Assembly: GCA_035500455.1 (NCBI GenBank)
Contig: DATJXG010000480.1
Location: forward strand, 1-34,829
Length of the DNA: 34,829 nucleotides
Reading direction: 5' to 3'
Origin: DATJXG01 sp035500455
GTDB taxonomy: Bacteria > Acidobacteriota > Terriglobia > Terriglobales > Acidobacteriaceae
The notes under the pieces are model-generated. The model worked only from the letters and a program-made list of their open reading frames with translations, did not search any database and was not told the origin of the DNA. Below, piece after piece: positions 9,058 through 17,123 of this stretch (the first letter of the stretch is position 1; every line of letters begins with the position of its first letter). Position numbers and translations under genes: made by a program.

Positions 9058-9080
9058 CTTAAACGAAGCTGAAACACTAC
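9058..9080 (-). promoter_or_regulatory. Probable autoregulatory box upstream of the response regulator
   Basis: This 23-bp stretch matches 6830-6851 except for one substitution and one inserted base; both share the core CGAAGCTGAAA. On the minus strand it reads TTTCAGCTTCG followed by TTTAAGG, giving half-sites spaced 11 bp as in the other copy, although the second half is less well conserved. It is 78 bp upstream of GTG 8972 of the regulator gene it faces. It is likely a binding site for that regulator (inference). Confidence 0.55.
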
Positions 9081-9096
9081 AATCCTGAGTCCGAAC

Positions 9097-9175
9097 GGTA
9101 GCACGCTACCTCCGCTACCGATGGCAAAAGCCACACTCATTCGAGGGCACTTATCGCAGCCCTCGAGCATGCTCG
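9097..9175. repeat. Cluster of three short palindromes in the divergent intergenic region
   Basis: The roughly 350 bp between the regulator gene (minus) and the STAS gene (plus) has no gene. It holds GGTAGC-AC-GCTACC (9097-9110), then TCGAGGGC and GCCCTCGA as an 8-bp stem with a 10-nt loop (9141-9166), then the perfect 12-bp palindrome CGAGCATGCTCG (9164-9175). The regulator box (9058-9080) lies on one side and the sigma-28 promoter (9234-9260) on the other. They could be operators or a small bidirectional terminator; no role can be assigned. Confidence 0.45.
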
Positions 9176-9233
9176 TGAGAACTTTATCCCCTGGGACTCT
9201 GATCGTTGGTCCACGTATTTCCCTGCCCGGCTC

Positions 9234-9260
9234 TAAAGCGTAGCGCCATTCTGCCGATTA
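9234..9260 (+). promoter_or_regulatory. Sigma-28 (FliA)-type promoter of the chemotaxis operon
   Basis: TAAAG at 9234-9238 and GCCGATTA at 9253-9260 match the known FliA promoter pattern TAAAGTTT-N11-GCCGATAA. The spacing is exact (15 nt between TAAA and GCCGAT), with 6 of 8 matches in the -35 element and 7 of 8 in the -10. Transcription would start near 9267, about 55 nt before the STAS start codon. A second match in the right orientation precedes the soluble receptor-like gene at 18974-19000, which strengthens the call. Confidence 0.75.
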
Positions 9261-9321
9261 CAAAGCAAGCTATAGCGAGTTCCGGTTTCGGCTCGTGCAT
9301 TGCGAGTGCGAGTGGGTGGGG

Positions 9322-9663
9322 ATGGAAGAACCGACAGTCTCCTTGCTGGAGTGCGACGGGCTTGCGGTGGTGTTGCTGCAAGGCAGCGCCTCGGTGGAAA
9401 CGTGCGCCCGGCTGCACGCGCTGCTACTGCAGGCCAACCCTGACCGGAATGTGGCGGTGGACTGGGAACGGGTCGAGCATGTGAACGCGGCGACAGTGCA
9501 GGTCCTGCTGGCGCTGCAGAGGCGGCTGGCACAGCGGGGATTCTCCCTGAGCGTACTGAAGGACAACCGGCGAGTGCGCAACTACCTGGAAATGGCCGGC
9601 CTGGCGGACTACTTTCCCTTGCGGCCGGCGGCGCCGGCATCGGCTGAGGTTAGCAATGCCTAA
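9322..9663 (+). CDS. STAS-domain protein, first gene of the chemotaxis operon
   Basis: The product (113 residues from ATG 9322) is a single STAS domain of the anti-sigma-factor-antagonist/MlaB type: beta-strand LAVVLLQGSAS, then VAVDWERVEHVNAATVQVLLALQRRL, then the final strand FSLSVLKD. At the usual phosphorylation site, SpoIIAA-type proteins have D-S-S-G-L, whereas this one reads N-A-A-T-V, so the canonical Ser is replaced by Ala. It is therefore more likely a scaffold or constitutive partner than a switch. STAS proteins do occur at the head of some che clusters, but their role there is unclear. The start is 9322 rather than GTG 9295, because a G-rich stretch precedes the ATG and the extra 9 residues fit no family feature. 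It overlaps cheY by 8 bp. Confidence 0.85.
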   Translation: MEEPTVSLLECDGLAVVLLQGSASVETCARLHALLLQANPDRNVAVDWERVEHVNAATVQVLLALQRRLAQRGFSLSVLKDNRRVRNYLEMAGLADYFPLRPAAPASAEVSNA

Positions 9664-10021
9664 GAAAGCACTGGTGGTGGACGACTCCGTCACCATGCGG
9701 CAGATGGTTTCGTTCACCCTGCGCGAGGCAAACTTCGAAGTGCTCGAAGCAGAGAATGGGCAGGACGCCTTGAAAAAGATCGAGGGGCAGGCTCTCGACC
9801 TGATCGTCACCGATCTGAACATGCCGGTGATGGACGGGATCACCTTCATCCGGCAGGCGCGGGCCTTGCCGGCCACCAAATACGTCCCCATCCTCATGCT
9901 GACTACCGAAAGCCAGACGGGAAAGAAGATGGAAGGCAAAGCTGCGGGGGCTACGGGCTGGATCGTCAAGCCCTTCGATCCGCCCAAACTGCTGACGGTG
10001 GTGGCGAAGGTGCTGCCTTGA
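9656..10021 (+). CDS. cheY: Chemotaxis response regulator CheY
   Basis: This 121-residue stand-alone receiver domain has the acidic pair Asp9-Asp10 (VVDDS), phospho-acceptor Asp53 in IVTDLNMPVMDG, the conserved Thr of MLTTES and Lys of IVKPFDP. The absence of an output domain, the S-V-T-M-R sequence after the acidic pair and the position directly before cheA identify it as CheY. It would be phosphorylated by CheA and bind the flagellar switch. The start overlaps the end of the STAS gene by 8 bp and has GAGG about 7 nt upstream. Confidence 0.95.
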   Translation: MPKKALVVDDSVTMRQMVSFTLREANFEVLEAENGQDALKKIEGQALDLIVTDLNMPVMDGITFIRQARALPATKYVPILMLTTESQTGKKMEGKAAGATGWIVKPFDPPKLLTVVAKVLP

Positions 10022-10078
10022 GAGGCACCGCCTGGAAGACGTCGGGGCAGATGCAGGTCAGGAGTGGGGTGCCAGAGG

Positions 10079-12124
10079 ATGAAGATTGATCTCAGCCGAT
10101 TCCGCCAGACCTTCTTCCAGGAGGCCGCCGATCATGTGAACAACATGGAAACGGCGCTGCTTACGCTGGACGCGGCCCCGGATGAGCCGGTAAAGCCCGA
10201 AGTGCTGAATCTGATTTTCCGCGCGGTGCATTCCATCAAAGGGGGAAGCGGCACCTTTGCTTTCGACGACCTCACCCGCTTCACTCATCGCCTGGAGGAA
10301 CTGCTGGACCGGATGCGGCAGGGGAAAGTAGAGGCCAGCCACCCCCGCGTCCAACTTTTGTTGCGCGCCTGCGATGTGCAGCGCGGCCTTTTGGCTGCCG
10401 CCGAAGCCGGCACTCCTCCGGGCCCCGAGGCCGAACAATTGCTGGAAAAACTGGCGGTGGCCCAGCGCGACGGCGAGTTTGCCAGCGAACCCGCGCCCCG
10501 AATGCGGGCTCACGATCCCCAGGTGAAATTTGGCGGGCGCTCCACTTACGCAATTCATTTCCGGCCATCGCCGGCCATTTTTCGCGAGGGCATGGACCCG
10601 CTGCTGGCGCTGCGGGATCTGGCCGACCTGGGGACTCTCGAAGAAGTCGCCGCCGATCTCTCGCGCTTGCCGGAACTCGCCGAATTGCAGCCCGATACCT
10701 GTTATCTGTCCTGGAATATCCGGCTCACCACGGAGCGGGAACTCTCGGAAGTGGAGAGCGTGTTTGCATTTATTGAAGATGGGGCGGAGATCACCATTGA
10801 GGCGCAAGCTCCGCGCGGCCTGGGGAAGCAACAGCAGAGCGCGGCGAACAAACCGGCCACTGCCTCCGCCCAGCGGCGGGAAGGCCCGCATCGCCGCGAC
10901 TCAGCTTCCATCCGCGTCTCCACCGAGAAGGTAGACCAGTTAATCAACTTGGTCGGGGAGCTGGTAATCGCGCAATCCATGACGGTGGAAATCGCCGACC
11001 ACTTTACTCCTGCGCGGCTGCCGGAATTGCGCGCGGCGCTGGGGGAAGTGGGCCGCAACACCCGCGAACTGCAGGAACGGGTCATGGCGGTGCGCATGTT
11101 GCCGGTGGGCACCATATTTGCGCGCCTTCCCCGCATCGTTCACGACATCGCTGAAAGTTCGGGCAAGTCCATCCGGGTGGAGATGACGGGCGAAGAGACG
11201 GAACTGGACAAGGGCGTGCTCGAAGGGATGATGGACCCGCTCACGCACCTCATCCGCAACTCCGCCGACCACGGCATCGAGGGTGGGGCGCAGCGCCTGG
11301 CCGCGGGGAAGCCGGAGGGGGGAGTCATCCGGCTGCAGGCACGGCACGAAGGCGGCAACTTCATCATCGAGGTCTCCGACGACGGCCGCGGCCTGGACCT
11401 GGCGCGCATCCGCAGCAAGGCAATCGAGCGCGGCCTGCTCACCGGCTCCGAGGAGCTGAGCCGGGAAGAGATTCAGGCGCTGATTTTCCAGCCCGGGTTT
11501 TCCACGGCGGAAAAAGCCACCGAGGTCTCCGGCCGGGGAGTGGGGATGGATGTGGTGCGCAAGAACGTCGAAGCTCTGGGGGGCATCGTTTCGCTGAAGA
11601 GCCGCGAGGGGCAGGGCACGACGGTCATCATCCGGTTGCCGCTCACCCTGGCCGTGCTGGATGGCCAACTGGTGCGCGTGGGGAACCAGATTTACGTTTT
11701 GCCGCTGGTTTCGATCGTGGAATCCATCCAGCCTACGCGCCAGCAGGTGAGCGCGGTCGCCGGGCAGGGAGAAGTCGTGGTGGTACGCACGGAGCCGCTG
11801 CCGCTGTTGCGCCTGCATCAGCTGTTCGGCGTGCCCAGCGAAATTACCGACGCCTGGCGCGGACTGGTGGCGGTGATCGAGCACGAAACCCGCCGTTTTG
11901 CGTTGCTGGTGGACGAACTGCTCAGCCAGCAACAGGTGGTGATCAAGAATCTGCAGACCAACTTCCGCAAAGTGGAGGGGGCGATGGGAGCCACCATCCT
12001 GGGGGATGGGCGCGTCTCCCTGATTCTGGATGTCGCCGGGCTGGTGGAACGCTCCCGCCGGATCACAGGCGGCTTTTGCGGAAAGCCGCGGGGCCCGCTT
12101 CCCGCGGGCATGCCCGCGCCTTGA
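10079..12124 (+). CDS. cheA: Chemotaxis histidine kinase CheA
   Basis: The 681-residue kinase contains the full CheA set. An HPt domain carries phospho-acceptor His51 (FRAVHSIKGGSGTF). A P2-like domain (about 155-245) begins YAIHFRPSPAIFREG. The dimerisation domain starts at VSTEKVDQLINLVGELV (280-296). The HATPase has its N-box LIRNSADHGIE (391-401), DDGRGLD (434-440) and GRGVGMD (485-491), and a CheW-like domain covers about 525-660. It phosphorylates CheY and CheB when stimulated by the receptor-CheW complex. ATG 10079 gives the classic MKIDLSRFRQTFF start; GTG 10064 in the same frame would add five residues. The long antisense ORF across it is a codon-bias shadow. Confidence 0.97.
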   Translation: MKIDLSRFRQTFFQEAADHVNNMETALLTLDAAPDEPVKPEVLNLIFRAVHSIKGGSGTFAFDDLTRFTHRLEELLDRMRQGKVEASHPRVQLLLRACDVQRGLLAAAEAGTPPGPEAEQLLEKLAVAQRDGEFASEPAPRMRAHDPQVKFGGRSTYAIHFRPSPAIFREGMDPLLALRDLADLGTLEEVAADLSRLPELAELQPDTCYLSWNIRLTTERELSEVESVFAFIEDGAEITIEAQAPRGLGKQQQSAANKPATASAQRREGPHRRDSASIRVSTEKVDQLINLVGELVIAQSMTVEIADHFTPARLPELRAALGEVGRNTRELQERVMAVRMLPVGTIFARLPRIVHDIAESSGKSIRVEMTGEETELDKGVLEGMMDPLTHLIRNSADHGIEGGAQRLAAGKPEGGVIRLQARHEGGNFIIEVSDDGRGLDLARIRSKAIERGLLTGSEELSREEIQALIFQPGFSTAEKATEVSGRGVGMDVVRKNVEALGGIVSLKSREGQGTTVIIRLPLTLAVLDGQLVRVGNQIYVLPLVSIVESIQPTRQQVSAVAGQGEVVVVRTEPLPLLRLHQLFGVPSEITDAWRGLVAVIEHETRRFALLVDELLSQQQVVIKNLQTNFRKVEGAMGATILGDGRVSLILDVAGLVERSRRITGGFCGKPRGPLPAGMPAP

Positions 12125-12173
12125 TGGCCGCGCTCCCGCCGGATCAACTGACCGATTCCCGAGGTGATCATCC

Positions 12174-13925
12174 ATGACCTGGTTCAAGAATCTCAAGACG
12201 GTGGCCAAGCTCGCGCTTACCTTTGCCCTGCTCTCGGCCTTCATGGTGATCATCGGCTACCAAGGCATCTCCGCCGCACATGCCATCAATATGAAACTGG
12301 AGGCGCTCTACCAGCATGACTTGCTGGGCTTGTCGGCCATTAAACAGGTCAACATCGACCTCATCAAGATCGGGCGAGACACCCGCACGGTGCTGGGCTC
12401 TTCCGACAAGGCGGAAATGCAGCAGATGAGTGACGCCATCACGACGTTGTTCCCTCAAGTCAACGAAGAACTGGGCGAGGCTAAGAAGACGCTGGAGACC
12501 GACGCGAACAAGGCCAAGGTCGACCGGATTCAGGAACTGGTGCCGCTGTATGAGGCGGAGGTAAAGGAAACCGTGCGCCAGATGATCGCCGGCGACGAAA
12601 AGGGAGCCAATCAGACCGTGGTCAAAGCGGTCCCCTTTCGAAATGAAATTGACCGCAACGTGGCGGAAGTCAGCGACTCCAAAGAGAAACATGGCCAGGA
12701 TGCCTATGCGGAGAGCAATGCCATTTACCTCAAGATGCGCAATCAACTGACCGGACTGCTGGGAGTGGCAATTCTGCTCAGCTTGAGCATCGGCTACTTC
12801 ATCGCGCAGCTGATCGCCAGACCGCTTCTGGCTACGGTGGGTGTATTGGAGAAGGTGGCGGAAGGAGATCTGACCGCATCCCTGGAAATACAAACCAGGG
12901 ACGAGGTGGGGAAAATGGCGGACGCGCTGAAGCGGGCTACCGAATCGATGCGGGGGGCGCTCAGCGAGGTCCGCAAATCGGCGGAGAGCATGGCCGGGGC
13001 CGCCGCGGAATTGGCCTCGGCGTCCCAGGAACTCGCCACTGGCGCCCAAGAGCAGGCCGCCAGTCTGGAAGAAACCACCGCCACCATGGAAGAGATTACT
13101 TCGTCAGTAAAACAGAATGCCGACAACGCCAAGCAGGCCAGCCAGGTAGCCAGCGCCTCCCGCGATACCGCCGAGCATGGCGGAGCGGTGGTATCGGAGG
13201 CGGTGGCGGCGATGACGGAAATCAACGCTTCCTCCAAGAGCATCGTCGAGATCATCACTACGATTGACGAGATCGCCTTCCAGACCAATCTTCTGGCTTT
13301 GAACGCGGCGGTGGAGGCGGCGCGCGCCGGCGAGCAGGGGAGGGGCTTCGCGGTGGTGGCCACCGAAGTACGCAACCTCGCCCAGCGCAGCGCCACCTCG
13401 GCCAAGGAAATCAAGCACCTGATTCAGGACTCGGTGCGCAAGGTAGAGAACGGCTCCGGCCTGGTAAACAAGAGCGGCGATACTTTGCGCGAAATCGTGG
13501 GGTCGGTTAAGAAGGTCACCGACATCGTGGGAGAAATCGCCGCCGCTTCGCGCGAGCAGTCCACCGGCATCGACCAGGTAAGCAAGGCCATGATGCAGAT
13601 GGACCAGGTGACGCAGACTAATTCCTCGCAGACCGAAGAGCTTTCCGCCACCGCGCAAAGCCTTTCCGAACACGCGCGCCAGTTGCAGGGGCTGGTGGCA
13701 AAATTCCGGGTGGACACGAACGGGAGAGCGGCGGCTCAGGCTGGGGCGCGGCCTGCGGCTCCCAGAACGGCGAGCAGGGAAACGGCGGCTAGCGGTCAAA
13801 CCTTCCCCAGGCCTCGCGCACGCCAGGCGGCGGCCGGGGCGGAGGGAGGCGCGGTGGCCGCAGCACCGATGCCCAAGGCCACTCCCCACGACCATAACGA
13901 CAGCAGCGCGTTTCAGGAGTTCTAG
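12174..13925 (+). CDS. Transmembrane methyl-accepting chemotaxis protein with C-terminal tether
   Basis: The 583-residue receptor has TM1 (about residues 11-31), a four-helix-bundle-type (4HB_MCP) periplasmic domain (about 32-190) and TM2 (about 192-214). A HAMP domain (about 215-268) is followed by the signalling hairpin, whose tip contains the conserved QTNLLALNAAVEAARAGE and GRGFAVVATEVRNLA. Glu/Gln-rich stretches flanking the tip offer methylation sites. A low-complexity Ala/Pro/Arg-rich linker of about 50 residues ends in AFQEF. That fits the x-[aromatic]-x-x-[aromatic] pentapeptide which in enteric receptors (NWETF) recruits CheR and CheB. It lies between cheA and cheW and is probably the main receptor of this cluster. 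The ligand is unknown. Confidence 0.95.
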   Translation: MTWFKNLKTVAKLALTFALLSAFMVIIGYQGISAAHAINMKLEALYQHDLLGLSAIKQVNIDLIKIGRDTRTVLGSSDKAEMQQMSDAITTLFPQVNEELGEAKKTLETDANKAKVDRIQELVPLYEAEVKETVRQMIAGDEKGANQTVVKAVPFRNEIDRNVAEVSDSKEKHGQDAYAESNAIYLKMRNQLTGLLGVAILLSLSIGYFIAQLIARPLLATVGVLEKVAEGDLTASLEIQTRDEVGKMADALKRATESMRGALSEVRKSAESMAGAAAELASASQELATGAQEQAASLEETTATMEEITSSVKQNADNAKQASQVASASRDTAEHGGAVVSEAVAAMTEINASSKSIVEIITTIDEIAFQTNLLALNAAVEAARAGEQGRGFAVVATEVRNLAQRSATSAKEIKHLIQDSVRKVENGSGLVNKSGDTLREIVGSVKKVTDIVGEIAAASREQSTGIDQVSKAMMQMDQVTQTNSSQTEELSATAQSLSEHARQLQGLVAKFRVDTNGRAAAQAGARPAAPRTASRETAASGQTFPRPRARQAAAGAEGGAVAAAPMPKATPHDHNDSSAFQEF

Positions 13926-13975
13926 TCACAACGAGCGCAGCGACCCCGACGCGCCAGGAAAGGAACCACTCCGGT

Positions 13976-14500
13976 ATGGAAGCGATGGCTACGGACAACT
14001 CCCAGGCAGGCTTCACGGCAGCCAGCCAATACCTGTCTTTTGCTCTGGGCGCGGAGCAGTACGGCATAGAACTGCTGAAGGTGCAGGAGATCAAGGGCTA
14101 TTCTTCAGTCACTCCCATTCCCAATACGCCCGCCTATATCAAAGGCGTCATGAATCTGCGCGGAGCCGTCGTCCCCATCGTGGACTTGCGCAAGCGCTTC
14201 GGCATGGAGGCGATCGAATACACCCAGTTCAACGTCATTATCGTGATCAACGTAGGGTCGCGGATCATGGGATTGCTGGTGGACGCAGTTTCCGACGTGT
14301 TGAACGTCGGACCCGGAGAACTGCGGCCGGCGCCGGATTTTGGCGCCCGGACTGACACCCGCTTTATCAGCGGCATGGTTTCGGCGGGCGAAAAGATCGC
14401 CGTGTTACTCGATCTCGATACCCTCCTCAGCGAGGCAGACCTGGCGGTGGCCGATGAACTTGCTTCGCCTCCCTCCGAGGAAGCCGCCAAACCCAGCTGA
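13976..14500 (+). CDS. cheW: Chemotaxis adaptor CheW
   Basis: This 174-residue single CheW domain couples receptors to CheA. Recognisable family segments are QYLSFALGAEQYGIELLKVQEI (about residues 18-39), IKGVMNLRGAVVPIVDLRKRFG (about 56-76), GLLVDAVSDVLNV and FISGMVSAGEKIAVLLDLDTLL. A short acidic C-terminal extension (about residues 155-174) follows the domain. The first ATG (13976) is used; ATG 13985 is three codons further and AGGAAAGGA lies upstream. It sits 50 bp after the receptor gene and 32 bp before cheR in the same operon. Confidence 0.95.
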   Translation: MEAMATDNSQAGFTAASQYLSFALGAEQYGIELLKVQEIKGYSSVTPIPNTPAYIKGVMNLRGAVVPIVDLRKRFGMEAIEYTQFNVIIVINVGSRIMGLLVDAVSDVLNVGPGELRPAPDFGARTDTRFISGMVSAGEKIAVLLDLDTLLSEADLAVADELASPPSEEAAKPS

Positions 14501-14532
14501 CCGCTTGCCGCTCCCGCCCGGCAGAAATTTGT

Positions 14533-15399
14533 ATGCTGACGCCCGCCGAAGTCCCGCTCACGGATGAGGAATTCGAGTTGTTCCGCGCCCTGATCTACGC
14601 GCAAACCGGGATCTGCCTGCGCGACACCAAGCGCTCGCTGCTGACGGCGCGTTTGATGAAGCGCATGCGCCATTACCAGTACCAGAGCTTCATCCACTAC
14701 TACCAGCACCTGCAGAACGACGATCCGCGCGGCGACGAACTGCAGCAGATGATCAACGCCGTCACTACCAATAAGACCTCCTTCTTCCGGGAAAGTCATC
14801 ATTTTGATTTCCTGACTGAGCATGTCCTGGTCCCTGCCCGGCAGCGCGCCAGCCAGGGCACACCGTCTTCCTTGCGGCTGTGGAGCGCGGGGTGTTCCAG
14901 CGGGGAGGAGCCCTACTCGATCGCTATGACCATCCTGGCGGCGCTGGAGCGTGTTCCCGCCTGGGACATCAAGGTGCTGGCTTCCGACATTGACACCAAC
15001 ATTCTCGATATCGCCCGCGCTGGTATCTACCCCCTCGAGTCGGTCGGCGATTTGCCGCAGCGCGCGCTTAAACAGTATTTCCTACGCGGGAGCGGCGAAC
15101 ATGAGGGGTTTGTGCAGGTGAAACCAGCGGTAAAAAACCTGGTGACCTTCGCCCGGCTCAATCTGATGGAAGAACCCTGGCCATTTCGCGGACGGTTCGA
15201 CGCCATCTTCTGCCGCAACGTGATCATCTACTTCGACCGTGACAGCCAGCGGCGGGTGCTGGAGCGTTTCGGGCGATGCCTCAAACCGGGCGGGCTGTTC
15301 TTCGCGGGGCATTCCGAAAACCTGTTCTGGCTGGGCGAGTGCTTCGAGCCCATCGGCCGCACGGCGTATCGCGTGCGCAGCGAAAGGAGCGGCGGTTGA
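14533..15399 (+). CDS. cheR: Chemotaxis protein methyltransferase CheR
   Basis: The 288-residue enzyme methylates receptor glutamates with S-adenosylmethionine. It has the all-alpha N-terminal domain (about 10-80), then the NKTSFFRE segment, the SAM-binding motif WSAGCSSGEEPYSIA (117-131), the conserved SDIDTNIL, and IFCRNVIIYFD (225-235). In the beta-subdomain, Gly186-Gly192 reads GSGEHEG, closely resembling the GTGPHEG loop of enteric CheR that binds the receptor pentapeptide. This agrees with the AFQEF tail of the receptor encoded two genes upstream. The stop codon overlaps the TTG start of cheD. Confidence 0.95.
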   Translation: MLTPAEVPLTDEEFELFRALIYAQTGICLRDTKRSLLTARLMKRMRHYQYQSFIHYYQHLQNDDPRGDELQQMINAVTTNKTSFFRESHHFDFLTEHVLVPARQRASQGTPSSLRLWSAGCSSGEEPYSIAMTILAALERVPAWDIKVLASDIDTNILDIARAGIYPLESVGDLPQRALKQYFLRGSGEHEGFVQVKPAVKNLVTFARLNLMEEPWPFRGRFDAIFCRNVIIYFDRDSQRRVLERFGRCLKPGGLFFAGHSENLFWLGECFEPIGRTAYRVRSERSGG

Positions 15400-15971
15400 A
15401 GAGCGAACATCAGGAGATACCCAGCGTGCGGCTCCCCATGGGAGGGGTGTTCGCCAGTAATACCCCTACTTTGGTTTCGACTCTCCTGGGCTCGTGCGTG
15501 GCTACGTGCATGTTCGATCCCATCGCCGGCATTGGCGGAATGAATCATATTCTGCTCCCCGGACGCATCGAGCCGCGCGACGACGACCTGGCAACGCGCT
15601 ACGGCGTGAATGCCATGGAACTGCTGATCAACCGCATCATGAAGCTGGGGGGGCGCAAGGAAAGCCTGCGGGCGAAGGTCTTCGGAGGAGCCACCATGCT
15701 GCGCTTTTCAACGGGAGTGATGAATGTGGGCGAGTTGAATTCCTCGTTCACTCTCACGTTTCTCGAACGGGAAGGGATCACGGTGGACGCCTACCGGCTG
15801 GGGGGAACGCGGGCCGTGACCGTGCGTTTTTATACCAGAACCGGCAAAGCGACCGTCCATGAGGTCCCGCGCGATGAAACCGCGAAGCTCCTGAGCCGCG
15901 AAGAAGTTTGCGAGGCCCGCATTTACCGCGCTTCCCGGAAGGTAAATGCCAGCGGAATCGATCTTTTCTAA
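15396..15971 (+). CDS. cheD: Chemoreceptor glutamine deamidase CheD
   Basis: The 191-residue protein carries the CheD catalytic Cys34 (LLGSCVATC) and His51 (GGMNHILLP), plus the later family segments KVFGGATML and NVGELNSSFT. CheD deamidates receptor glutamines and in some systems is held by CheC, but no cheC is present here. The start is TTG 15396. It overlaps the cheR stop as TTGA, and AAGGAG lies 6-7 nt upstream, so a non-ATG start with translational coupling is well supported. The upstream ATG at 15276 would lie deep inside cheR in another frame and produce an unrelated N-terminus. Confidence 0.93.
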   Translation: MKSEHQEIPSVRLPMGGVFASNTPTLVSTLLGSCVATCMFDPIAGIGGMNHILLPGRIEPRDDDLATRYGVNAMELLINRIMKLGGRKESLRAKVFGGATMLRFSTGVMNVGELNSSFTLTFLEREGITVDAYRLGGTRAVTVRFYTRTGKATVHEVPRDETAKLLSREEVCEARIYRASRKVNASGIDLF

Positions 15972-15975
15972 CCCC

Positions 15976-17049
15976 ATGAACCGCACCCGAGTTCTGATTG
16001 TTGACGATTCGGCGCTGATGCGAGAGTTATTGAGCGAGATTCTTTCCCAGGATCCCGCCATTGAAGTCGTCGGCTCCGCGGCTGATCCTTTTCGCGCCAG
16101 GGAAAAAATCGCCCGCCTGCAACCGGACGTGCTTACCCTGGACGTCGAAATGCCCGGCATGGATGGGCTCACCTTCCTCGAGGAGTTGATGCGGGTGCAT
16201 CCCATGCCGGTGCTGATGGTTTCTTCGCTCACCGAAGGGGAGTGCGAAACCACCCTGCGCGCCCTGGAGCTGGGTGCGGTGGATTACGTCACCAAGCCTC
16301 ACCTGGATATTCAATCGGGGACGCTGGAGCAGGCGGAAGAAATCGTCGGCAAAGTAAAGATGGCGGCAGCCGCCCATGTTCGGCGGAAGGCGCGCGCCGC
16401 ACCTCCTACAGCTTCGCCACAGGCCAGGAACGAGCGTCCGGCGGTTGCCGCGGCCACCTCCCTGGGCTTCAAAACCACCCACAAGGTGATCGCCGTGGGC
16501 GCCTCGACCGGCGGCACCGAGGCGCTGCTTCAGTTCCTCACGCCGCTCCCCGCAGACGCGCCAGGGATTGTAATCGTGCAGCACATGCCGGCGGGGTTCA
16601 CACGCTCCTTCGCCGCCCGGCTCGACTCGCTCTGCCGGGTGCGGGTGAGAGAGGCGCAGAATGGAGACACCGTGCTGCCCGGCCATGCCCTGCTGGCGCC
16701 GGGCAACTTTCAGATGGAGGTGGCGCGCGACGGCGCCAAGAATGTAGCCCGCATTTTTGCTGGAGAACCGGTCAACCGCCATCGGCCCTCAGTGGATGTC
16801 CTTTTTCATTCCTGCGCGCAGACCCTGGGCGCCAACGCCATCGGAGTGATTCTCACAGGCATGGGGGCGGACGGCGCGCGGGGATTACTGGCCATGCGGC
16901 AAGCCGGCGCCCACACCGTGGCCCAGGACGAGGCCAGTTGCGTCGTCTTTGGAATGCCCCGTGAAGCGATCGCTTTGGGGGCGGCGGAAGAAGTGGCGTC
17001 GCTGGACGGAATGGCCCCCGCGGTCCTCCGGTTGGCGGGCAAGCGCTGA
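15976..17049 (+). CDS. cheB: Chemotaxis protein-glutamate methylesterase CheB
   Basis: The 357-residue enzyme has an N-terminal receiver domain (Asp10-Asp11, phospho-acceptor Asp56 in LTLDVEMPGMDG, Lys in YVTKP), then a variable linker (about 130-168). The methylesterase domain has catalytic Ser177 (GASTGG), His203 (VQHMPAGF) and Asp297 (GMGADGARG). It removes receptor methyl groups, or deamidates, when phosphorylated by CheA. ATG 15976 gives the family start MNRTRVLIVDDSA; ATG 15946, overlapping cheD, would add ten residues. It is the last gene of the operon and converges on the soluble receptor-like gene 75 bp away, with no clear U-tailed terminator between. Confidence 0.96.
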   Translation: MNRTRVLIVDDSALMRELLSEILSQDPAIEVVGSAADPFRAREKIARLQPDVLTLDVEMPGMDGLTFLEELMRVHPMPVLMVSSLTEGECETTLRALELGAVDYVTKPHLDIQSGTLEQAEEIVGKVKMAAAAHVRRKARAAPPTASPQARNERPAVAAATSLGFKTTHKVIAVGASTGGTEALLQFLTPLPADAPGIVIVQHMPAGFTRSFAARLDSLCRVRVREAQNGDTVLPGHALLAPGNFQMEVARDGAKNVARIFAGEPVNRHRPSVDVLFHSCAQTLGANAIGVILTGMGADGARGLLAMRQAGAHTVAQDEASCVVFGMPREAIALGAAEEVASLDGMAPAVLRLAGKR

Positions 17050-17123
17050 GCGCGTCGCCGGCGCCGTGCAACGATCGCGGCGGCGCAGGAAATGTTCCAG
17101 ACGAGAACCGCGATTCCGGTGTT

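Noticed and set aside
10940..12253. 437-residue minus-strand ORF across cheA
   Set aside because: Antisense to all conserved CheA motifs, low-complexity composition, no ribosome-binding site or family.
17050..17123. Bidirectional terminator between cheB and the convergent gene
   Set aside because: The gap is GC-rich with weak dyads only and no T-tract on either strand.
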